Source: Brachionus plicatilis
Taxonomy: Eukaryota; Rotifera; Eurotatoria; Ploima; Brachionidae
Assembly: GCA_010279815.1 (NCBI GenBank)
Contig: QEOQ01000104.1
Coordinates: 1 to 64,000 of the forward strand
Direction of reading: 5' to 3'
DNA length: 64,000 nt
In this document: positions 45,316 to 55,500 of the stretch, in pieces
How positions within the stretch are numbered: position 1 is the stretch's first letter
Layout: each line of letters begins with the position of its first letter
The notes under the pieces: model-generated
What the model was told of the DNA's origin: nothing
The model's input: only the letters and a program-made list of their open reading frames with translations
The model's database searches: none
Position numbers and translations under genes: made by a program

Positions 45316-47977
45316 GTATGGTTACCAAAATCCGGTTCCAATTAGTTTTGTAGGTGAATTTAGAGCGAAAATCGAGTATGGAAACAAGTTGATAGAAGCT
45401 GATGTGGCGGTGGTGAAGGGCAATTAGAGGTGTTTGATTGGTTTTGAGGCTGCCGACAGGTTAGGAGTGGGTTTATCAACAAGCCTTAGGTTTGTGTTAG
45501 ACGCAAGTCCTGCTAATAAAGCAATAAATCGTACAAGATATGTCTTACCAACTGTGGAAGACATAATAACAGATATCATTGGCGATATGTGTGGTGCTGA
45601 CACCTTCTCCATTTTTGATTTGTTGGAAGGCTTCCATCAACTAGAACTTGACGAGTCGAGCAGACACATCACTACTTTTAGCACCTCTTCCGGTCTTTAT
45701 CGATACAAAAGGCTGCTAATGGGATCAAATGCCGCTCCAGAAATTTTCCACCACGTGATTGAGCATACATTGCAAGGCTTAGATGGAGTAAAGAACATAA
45801 TTGATGATATTTTAGTGTTTGGCAAAGGAGCTCTACAGCATGATGAAAGAGTGGAAAAGTTGCTTGAGAGATTAAGTGAAAAGGGTCTTACAGTTAACCA
45901 TAAATGCAAGATTGGAGTAGACAAAGTTGAATTTTTCGGATTAGAATTTTCTAAAGATGGGATTCGGTTAACAGGAGACAAGGTAAAAGCACTAGTTGAG
46001 GCTTCGACTCCAACAAACCCAGGCGAAGTGCATAGTTTACTCGGATTGAGTACATATGCTTCAAGGTTTATCAACAAAGTTAGTGAAGAAAAATGCAAAG
46101 TTTAAATGGGAAAAAGAAGAAGAGGAAGCTTTAAGAAAGCTGAAAAACTCAGTTGTGAACTATGCACTTTCTTATTTCAACCCAAACTGGGACGGAGTTG
46201 ATTGTAGACGCGAGTCCAATCGGCCTGTGCGCTATCTTAGCTCAAGTACACAATAATGAAAGGAAGATCGTTAGTATGTCAAGTCGAAGTTTGAGTGAAG
46301 TGGAACGCCGATACTCTCAAATTGAGAAAGAGTGCCTGGCAATTGTGTGGGGCTGTGAGAAATTTCATCTCTATGTGTATGGTCGGAAATTCGTAATTGT
46401 GACTGATAATAAAGCGCTGGAGTATTTGTTTAAACGCTCAAGTTAAGTACCCATACGGATCGAACGCTGGTCTATTAGAATTCTTGAATATGATTTTGAA
46501 ATTAGACACAGACCAGGAATTGGGAATCCAGCTGATTATCTTTCAAAACATCCATTGCCGGATGTTAAAGAAGAGAAAAGTAGTGAATTTTACATTTACT
46601 ACTTATTCTCAGTCAATTTTCCTATGTCAATTTTCAGAGATGATCTAATCAAAGCTACGAATGAGGATATAATTTTACAAGAACTCAAAAATCGAATCAG
46701 GGGTGCAAAAATGAACTTGATGAAGCGGAAGTCGCAGATGTATGATTCTTGTTTTCATGAGCTTTCAATAGCAAAAGATGGTGTTATTATGAGAAATAGG
46801 TTGGTGATTATTCCAGGGTCTTTGCAGGACAAGATAATTGACATTGCTCATGAGGGTCATCAAGGTCTTACGAAGACAAAAGAACTGCTTAGGACAATGG
46901 CTTGGTTTCCAAAAATGAATTCTAGAGTTGAACTTAGGTTGAGTCAATGCAAAGTTTGTGTAATAAATTTTCCAAAAGATACAATGGAACCGTTGAAAAT
47001 GTCCGTCATTTCCGACGGTCCATGGGAGTATTTTTATTGACTTCTTTGGTCCAACGCCATCTGGTACAGATCTTCTTGTAAAATACGATGGATACTCAAG
47101 ATTTCCACTGATTGATGAGGTGAATTCAAAAGCTTGTACTACCGTAATTCCGGTTTGTCATAGAAATTGGTCGTTGATAGGCGTTCCGAAGGAGATTTGC
47201 ACTGATAATGGACCTCCATTCAACAGCGCTGAGTTTGAAAGCATGTGTAAGTTTTTCGGCATCAAGCACCGGCTTATTACCCCGTATTGACCAAGGGCAA
47301 ACGGTGAAGTTGAATGTTTTAATCGAAATATGAAAAAAGTAATGAATAATTCAGCTGCTTCCGGTGACTCTTGGCGAAAGGAATTGAATTTTTTACTTGG
47401 TGCTTATCGTGCCTCGCCACACAGAACTACTGGTATTCCTCCTGCAAAATTACTTTTTAAAATTAATTACACTTCTAGGCTTGTATCCCTTTGCAATGAT
47501 AGATTTTTTACAAAAAATAACTTAGACTGTTTGGCAAAGATCAACGATCAAATGGCAAATGGGAAGATGAAAGAATATGGAGACAAGAAATTGAAAACTT
47601 CAGAAAGAAACTATGGAATTGGTGATCTTGTTTACTTTCATAAGCCAAAGATTCTAACAAACAAGCTGGATACTGTGAGAGAAACCATACCATAAAGAGT
47701 GACCGAGACGACTGGCTCAATGGTTACAACCAGATCAACTGCCACCAACGAGTCCGTAACTCGAAATTCTTCAATGTTTCGAAGAGTGGAAGAACAGAGA
47801 AAAGATGATGAAGCTAGCGTGGTAAATGGAAATGAGACTGAGCACGACAAAGAGCCAGGAATTATAGACAGGAAAGACACAAGTGCCGATGATGATGTTG
47901 GAATTAGACTGAGACGGTCAACAAGAGCGAAGACAGAAACTCAACATATCCAAATTAACCCAAGATTGAAAACCTAT
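45316..47977 (+). pseudogene. Gypsy 2 pol: RT, RNase H, integrase (few lesions)
   Basis: The RT frame 45434-46105 has ANKAINRTRYVLPTVEDII, FSIFDLLEGFHQLEL, LMGSNAAPEIF and the active site IDDILVFG. RNase H follows as LIVDASPIGLCAILAQ and VERRYSQIEKECLAIVWG. The integrase has an H2C2 finger (HEGHQGLTKT...CKVC), DFFGP, CTDNGPPFNS and ANGEVECFN, and a tail with VTRNSSMFRRVEEQ. An internal deletion has removed the start of RT (LSTSLRFVLDASPANK). Lesions include frameshifts near 46080 and 47035 and stops at 45425, 46444 and 47288. Related to gypsy 1. Confidence 0.85.
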
Positions 47978-48087
47978 TAAAATAGCAGACCTTTATTTAA
48001 ACAAAAAAAAAAAAAAAAAAAATTTTGGCATCTTTTATTTTTTCCTAAGAATTGTTCCATTTATTTTTTTTAAAAAGCCTCGGAAGA

Positions 48088-48305
48088 TGTAGTATCCTTG
48101 GTATAATTGTTAAGTTTATTTTGTCTAATAGATTTTGAACATTCTAGAACTTTCTAGGATAACCCTAGATAACCCTGGATAAGATTTGAGGCTTCTTGGC
48201 TGTGCCAACTTAAACTTAATACAAATACTAGTTCCTTTTCTTTATTGAAGGGGGGGTGTTATTTAATAAAAGATTTTAAAACAAGCTTAATCTTTGGATA
48301 TTTCA
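48088..48305 (+). repeat. 3' LTR of gypsy 2
   Basis: 218 bp, nearly the same as the 5' LTR and followed by the ACAATC target duplication. Confidence 0.93.
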
Positions 48306-48799
48306 ACAATCGAGGTTCAATATAAAACAAAAGTAATTAATAATCTGTGATTTGTCGATTTTCTAATCTTAAATTAAAATTTAAAAAAAATTATTTATTA
48401 CTTAAAAGAATATAATTATAAGTAAAAGTTACGATCAAAAAGTCGCCTACGAAACAGATTTCAATAAAAATGAAGATTTAAAATTATTGAAGGGACAACA
48501 TTAAATATTTAGTATCAAAAAACTTGTAATTTTTTTAGATTTTTTCTTTTTAATTAAAATAAGCTTTTTAAGATTGACCAAAAAGCAAGTTTATTTAATG
48601 AAGTCGAAGAATTAAGGAAAAAATATTTACTTTAAAAATTGAAATGGTAACAATTTAAAAAATTAAAAATACTAACTAAATCATTAACAGAAAACTAAAA
48701 CAAGAACAATTGAGTCTATGAGTGAAAGTGAAAAATATTATCAAAGTAGACTTTTAAAAAGTGAAAATGCACTAATAGAATCAAGTAATGAAATAGAAA
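48306..48799 (+). pseudogene. Coiled-coil gene remnant, part after gypsy 2
   Basis: Exon-like pieces: about 48430-48504 (YDQKVAYETDFNKNEDLKLL), after a TTTTTTAAG acceptor-like site at 48574 IDQKASLFNEVEELRKKYLL, and 48700-48799 (TIESMSESEKYYQSRLLKSE) before a GTAATT donor. Helical, charged, no domain. It looks like the continuation of the fragment before the retrotransposon. Confidence 0.35.
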
Positions 48800-49201
48800 A
48801 GTAATTTTCTTATATTATTTCATTTTAAGCAACATTGATTTTATTAATTATATTAGCGAACGTTTGATTCGATTTTTTTAGTTTAATCTTTTTTAGAATT
48901 TTTTTAGAATTCGTATTTTAATCTAAAAATATTCTTAGAAACTTTTTATAAGAAAAATTTGAATCACAGAAAATAAATTCGTAGAATTTTAATTAAAAGA
49001 TTATAAAAAAAAATACAAATTTTATAAATAATTTCGACAAATAAATTTTCTTGGATAATTTATTCCTTCCTATTTTTATTTCCATATGTAAATAATTAAT
49101 CAAGAAATACCGAGTTTTTAAAGAACTTGGGTTAAGTTGATTTAATCATATATGCCTTTCTACAAATTAATTCTTTTATCAATTTTTGTTAAAGATTCCA
49201 A
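48800..49201. other. No gene recognised
   Basis: AT-rich spacer up to the right arm of the inverted duplication. Confidence 0.4.
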
Positions 49202-49295
49202 AGAAAGAAATTTTATTCCATTAATTTTACTGTTACTGGAACACATACACAAGAATAAATTAATTTGAAAATAAAATAATTTAGAGCTTAATAAA

Positions 49296-51909
49296 GGCGT
49301 GTAATAACATGCATCCACAAATTTAATAAAAATATCCACAAATTTATCTTTTTTCGAATAAAACAAATAAAAAAGTAACAAACATAAAAAAAATTGTCAA
49401 ATATAATTAAATAAAAATTGATATTTGTATTTTAACACTTATTTTAATATCTGATAATAAAATCAATTACATTTTGAAAATACTCTTAATTTTTTTGTGA
49501 TAACTAATTAACAAATTAATTAACTACACCTTAATGATGATAAAACTTTGTAGTTGACTATTTATAAACTTTAAACTTCTGGTATTTTACCAAATTTAAA
49601 TACTAATTTTATCTAAAAAAAATGGAAAACGATCCAAAAACTGTTTCAAATGAGAGTGTCTTGATGAACCCTGACGACGACACCTTGGTCGATGTGGAAA
49701 ACGTGGTCGTGTTGAAGCAAAGTGATACGAAAAAAAGAGGAGCAAACATCGAATACGAATTCTTTTGCAGCTACGACAATTATAATGAATTTGTTGAGAA
49801 AATTGTTAGGGGTGAAGTAAAAGGAAAATACCTGCAATTTAAACATCAAAACGGTGAAAAATATCGTTTTTATTGTAGGTATCTTTCTAAGGGATGTAGG
49901 GCATCTCTTTATTTTCAATCAACTGAAGGTTCGTCTGGTCATTGTTTCATTTTAATTGATGACCATTCAAATCATCCAGAGCAAGAAAGAGAAAAAATTG
50001 AAGATAGGTTAATGTTAAGGATTAAAGAGTTAGAACAACTTGGTGTCAAAGCTGAAGGTATTATCAAGCAATTGATAAGAGACGGCATTCAACCACCAGC
50101 AAAAGTTAAAATTAACAATATTTTGCAATCAATTAGAAAAACAAAAAAAACAAACATCTCAACCGAGTTTAAATGATCTCAAACAATGGAGCGAGCAATA
50201 CATTCAAGTTCCGGATGATGAAAATCAAGTTTTTGTTGCAAATTTTGAATATGAAAGTTTACCGAACCAAGTTTTCAGAGTTTTTTTGACAACGAAAAAG
50301 CTGATTCAATTCGCATTAGAGACAAATTACATATTATCTGATGCGACCTATAAAATTACCTATGGTGGATATCCAGCACTTACAGGTGGTACTACTGATA
50401 AAGCAAAAAAATTTCATCCTTTTGGTTTAGCATTATGTGCTTCTAAAAATAATCAAGATTTTGCCTTTTTTTTTAGGTCAGTTGAATTAGCAGCATTCAA
50501 TGTATATGGAGTCAAAATATTTCCAACGATTCTAGTTGCAGATAATGCAGATGCGATTACAAAAGGTTTTCAAAATGTCTTTAGACTTGAAAAAAGAGTA
50601 AATTGCTGGGCTCATGTCAATCGAAATATCGACAAACATCTAGTCCAATTTTCAAAAGAAATAAAACAAGAAATCAAGCAAGATATTTATTCAATTCAAA
50701 CAATTTTTAGACCGGAACTTTTTCAACATTCAATCAAATTATTCGAAAAAAAGTGGAAATCAAAGAATTCAAATGAGATCAATGATTTTGTAGGATATTT
50801 TATGAAGCAATGGGGGAATAATAACAATGGGTGGTACGAAGGATATTATGGTGATATACCAAGCACAACCAACGGCCTTGAATCGAGTCATGAAAAAATA
50901 AAGGATGCATTGAAAGGGAAAAGACTAGGTTTGATTGAGTTTTTAAATGAATGTAGGGAAAATCTTATTAAGTATTGGTCCCAGAAAAGATCAAAGTCAA
51001 TCAAAACGACAGATTCAGCGACAAACGAAGAAATCGATATCGACAATGTCAATTTAACTGAATTTTGCAAAGAGCCAAATATTTCAAAATCTCAAATGTT
51101 ACATGCATACGATTGGAATAAGCGATCCAAACCAATTCATCACATCAAAGATAATATCTACATGTGTAAAGGTGGCAAAGATGGTTCATTAACAAGAGAC
51201 AAGAGTGCAAGCAATTTTTGACAGACCTAGATGCAGTTCCGTGGTTACAGTTTGATCAAATGATTTCTTCAATTTTCAATATTAGAATTATAACATTCAA
51301 CAAAGATAATTGGAAACTAAGCAAATGTACTTGTTGGTATTGGCTTAAAAATTATATATGTTCACATGTGATTGCTTGTAGTTTTCGTCCGCGCTTATTT
51401 GATTTTAAAGATATTGGCATGGATGTTCCAATCGAAAAAAAGAGAAAAATTGGTGCGTCAAGAAAAAATTTATCATGCTACAATAAACAGCCTTCTGATG
51501 TAGTACAATTAGACGAAGGGGTTATAGTTGAAAACGATGAAACTTTTGACGACACATCAAGACCAAATAAAAGAGCTAAGACTGTAGAAGTTGAAGCTAA
51601 CAGTGAGAATGCCAATGTTAATTGCAAAAAATGCAACGAGCCGATGAAAAAACGTAGGTACTATTATTGCATTAACAAATGTCCTCAAGATTAATTTTTT
51701 TCTTTTTTAAATAATTATCAATTTTGTGTTAATTAATAAAAATTAGTTTTTTTTTTATTATTATTTTTCTTTTTTTCTTATATTTGTTATGAAATAAATA
51801 AAATAATTAATATTCAATAACTTATATCTTTTTTTATTGTTTTTATTCATCGTTTATTATATTTGTGGTAGTTTTTATTAAATTTGTGGATAAAAATTAT
51901 TTAACGTCC
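49296..51909 (+). mobile_element. MULE 2 with proven empty site
   Basis: TTAATAAA flanks both sides (49288-49295 and 51910-51917; 9 bp if the adjacent C is counted). The left arm of the duplication at about 43046-43056 has the unoccupied site with a single copy. The ends are GGCGTGTAATAAC (left) and, inward from the right, GGACGTTAAATAA; subterminal words ATCCACAAATTTAATAAA and ACCACAAATATAAT are shared between the two ends. Length 2614 bp. Confidence 0.95.
49622..51694 (+). pseudogene. MULE 2 transposase (MULE core + SWIM finger), two frameshifts
   Basis: ATG 49622 starts an acidic leader, then YRFYCRYLSKGCRASLYF (a WRKY/GCM1-like or FAR1-like DNA-binding zinc finger with C...C...H-x-H). 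The core has YILSDATYKITYGG (first Asp), TILVADNADAITKGF (second Asp), NCWAHVNRNIDKHL and STTNGLESSHEKIK (Glu). A SWIM zinc finger follows (CTCWYWLKNYICSHVI), and the C-terminus has CKKCNEPMKKRR..CINKC. One-base shifts lie near 50140-50170 (A-rich run) and near 51213-51220 (T run); otherwise there are no stops. About 690 residues if the frames are joined, normal for the family. Homopolymer shifts could be sequencing errors, so the gene may be intact. Confidence 0.88.
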
Positions 51910-52598
51910 TTAATAAAACATATAAATTTAATAGTTTTTTGTCCTAGACTTTGAGCTCTAATTCATTATTATTAAAGTAAACTTTGAAGTCAGTTTGAAA
52001 TTTTAATCACAAGCATCAATCAAAAAATTGAAAATTCTTTTTTCAGATTGATTAATGACGATATTAACAAAGAATAAAAAACCGGTGTTCATCATGATGA
52101 TAATTTCACTAAAAAACTCAGGAAAAGTTCACTTTGATTTTTAATCTCTTTTAATTAATCACGTTATTTAGTACATAATTTTGTTAAAAGTTTGAATATT
52201 TTGTAAAAGAGGATAATAATTTTTTAAGTTGAGATTTTTTTCTAATTTTTGCGCCAAAATTGGAGTAATAAATCGTTCTAATTTAAGACAGTCGAACGTT
52301 GTATAAAGTTAAGTTTAAAAAAAGAAGAATCTGATTGGCTCATATATATTTTATTTTAGTATAAAAAGAAAGAACATTTTTGTCATTTAAAAAAAATATT
52401 TAAAAATTCTTAGTTGTTCTTAGATTTTCTTAGAAGTTAAACATCTAAGAATCTCAAATTTTTTTTTCTTAGAAAACTTTTAAGATCTAAGATCTCTGAG
52501 GACTAAGAATATTCTTAATGTAGGTTAAAAAAAAACTATTCCTTTTTAAATTTTATTTGATGAATTAAAAAAACAGTTTAAAATCTTTTTAAAATTAT

Positions 52599-55500
52599 TT
52601 AAATGTTATCACAATAATATGCAATTTTTTTTATTTCATTTTCGTTTCTGGTCCATGAATTATGATCTTCATCTTGCATCAAGAAAAAATTAAATTTATC
52701 ATTTTTATCTTTAATATTCAAAATTATATCTAAATTATTCATCTTTGTCAGAAAGGTAAAATATTCATAAGCCTTTTTAAGATCATTTAAATTCAGATTA
52801 TTAAAATCAGCTATTTTATTATCAATATTAACTAATTTAGCAGCCTTAAATAAAATTATTCTATCAAAAAATTCTAGCGTAAAGCTTGTTTTTTTTGTAT
52901 CTGGAAAATAAAGAAAATCAAAACCAAATTTATCGGTCAATTTAAAATCTTGATTACAATGGTTGTTCTCTAATGAAAAGAATGAATCAATTAATATCAA
53001 ATGGCTAATTTTTATTCGTTTTTCGATTAATATCAGTGAAATTTCGAAAGCTAAATTACCTCCGAAGCACCAACCACATAAATCATATGGACCTTTTGGT
53101 TGCAAAATTTTGATATAATGAAGATACATTTTTGCTAAATCAGAATAGCTAGTATTTTTTTTATCATTCAGATAGTGATAAAAATTGTTAAATGCAACAA
53201 TTTTTTTATTCCTTATATATTTTACAACATTATTGATGTAACATTCAGCGCCTCCTTCAGATGGAGGAAATAAAAAGATAATATTTAATGCAGTTTCGTT
53301 AAATATCTCATAAGGATTAAAAGATTTAGAAAATTTCTGATTGAAAGAATCTTGATAAATGACTTCTGATAAGTTATTTACTTTATCAGATTCAAGATAA
53401 TTATAAATCGAATAAATTGTTTTATTTTCGAAAATAGTCTTAACATTCACATTTATTGATAAAAATTGATGAATCATTGAAACAAGACGAACACTTGATA
53501 TACTATCTCCGCCAAGAAGAAAAAAATCATCAAAAATTCCGATTTTTTTTTGAGGAATTTCCAGAATTTGTGACCATATTTCACACAGCTTATATTCAAT
53601 TTGATTTCTTGGTGCTTTATACTCAACATGTCTTGAATAATTAAAAGATTGATCAACAAAATCATGATCATAATCTTGTAATTTTTTCATGTCAAGTTTG
53701 CCACTAATATTCACAGGCATATTTTTAACAAATATAAATTTTGATGGAATCATGTAATCTGGAATATATTTTTTTAGATGATTTTTCAACAAAAAAGGTT
53801 CTATTTCAATTGAAGTTGAATAGAAGCAAACTAAATATTTGTTTTCGCCTTTTGAATTTAGCATAACTACACACTGCTGTATTGATTGAAGTGTGTATTT
53901 AAGTAAATTGTTTTCAATTTCTTTTAACTCAATTCTGTAACCTCTCAATTTAACTTGAAAATCATTTCTTCCAATAAATTCCAAATTCAATTGATTATCA
54001 TCATTTTTAACCCATTTAACTAAATCACCCGTTTTATACATAATAGAGTTAATTCCTTTATTTTGTTCTTCTCTTGTTTGGTATATATTTTTAATAAATT
54101 TCTCTCGCGTTAAATCAGGACGATTGAGATATCCTCTTGCTAAACCAATTCCGCAAATGTGAAGTTCTCCTATTGTGTTTAATGGCATAAGATTTTGATA
54201 TTTACCGACGACGTAACATCTTAAATTAGGAAATGGAAGTCCTATATTTCTGTCTCCGTTTTTTTTGTATATATTATAAGTAGCCCCAACTGTTGTTTCT
54301 GTTGGACCATATCCGTTAATAATTTTAGTATAATTATCAAAATATAAATCTAATATTTTTTTATTTGAGTTATCTCCTGCTACAGTCAAAATTTCTAATG
54401 GTAGTATTTTTTCACTAGTAAGAAAAATTGGTGGTATTGTTGCTATTTGAATTTTTTTTCTTTTTATATAACTTCTTAGTAAAAAATACTCTTGCCTTAA
54501 TTCATCAGAAATAAGATGTAAAATATGGCCATGTGTAAGACAAACAAATATATCCCAAATGTGCATATCAAATATAAAGCTTGAAAACCAAAGAAAGTTG
54601 ATTGGCTGTAAATTCGATTTTTTATCAAGATCAAATAGAAAATATTGCATTTTAATAAGATTAATAACTCCCTTATTTTCAATCATAACCCCTTTTGGAT
54701 TTCCAGTCGTTCCTGACGTGAAAATTACATAAGCTAAATTGTTTGGCATTGCTTTATGAATCAGATTTAATTTTAAAGATTCAATGTCTGTAGAATTGGC
54801 ATATAAAATTTCATCGTCAACTGCTATTAGATTTAAATCATTAAAAATAGCCTTTAACCTCGATAAATATTTTCTATTTGTTAAGATAATTTTACTCATT
54901 GTTTCCTTCTGAATAAATAAAATTCTTTCGTCCGGATAACTAGGATCAACAGGAACATACGCCGCATCTGATTTTAAGACGCCTAAAATACTAATTAGAA
55001 TAAATTCGTTACGTTCTAAAAATAATAATATCAAATCGTCTGGCTCAGTCTTTATAACATTTTTGATATTGTTTGCAACTATGTTTGCTTTTTCATTAAG
55101 ATTTTTGTACGAAAGCTTTACATCCTCAAAAACTAAAGCAACATTTTCTGGAGTCTTACTGACTTGATTTTCAAACATTTCTGCTACAGTTCCCGGTTCT
55201 TTGTCTCTATTTACATTATAATTTAAAGCCTGATTATTTGATATTTCTACCAAGCTTTTTTGATCGTCTGAAATATACATGCATTGATTGATTTTCCAAT
55301 TAATAATTTCATAATTTTCAGTTAATTCTTCTAGCAAGCATTTGTAACAATCAGCCAAGCTTTCTATTGTGTTTCTCATGAAAAGAGATACTGAATAATT
55401 AATTTCTACTTTTATTTTATTATTTGTTAAATCATCAATTATTTTGGTGCTTAAATCGAATATTGACGGCGATTCATTTTCAATAAATTTTGGATTATAT

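Larger units (their letters stand above)
43693..48305 (+). mobile_element. Complete Ty3/gypsy retrotransposon 2 with LTRs and TSD
   Basis: Two nearly identical LTRs (43693-43909 and 48088-48305) start TGTAGTATCC and end GGATATTTCA. ACAATC directly precedes the first and directly follows the second, a 6-bp duplication. TGGCGCAGTGAGC just after the 5' LTR is the probable primer-binding site. Only a few LTR differences, so insertion was recent. Total 4613 bp, including a 632-bp MITE inserted later. Confidence 0.95.
49202..53000 (+). repeat. Right arm of NRPS inverted duplication, interrupted by MULE 2
   Basis: Counterpart of 41963-43139 in inverted orientation. Without the MULE (2614 bp) and one 8-bp TSD the arm is 1177 bp long, the same as the left arm. 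Confidence 0.92.
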
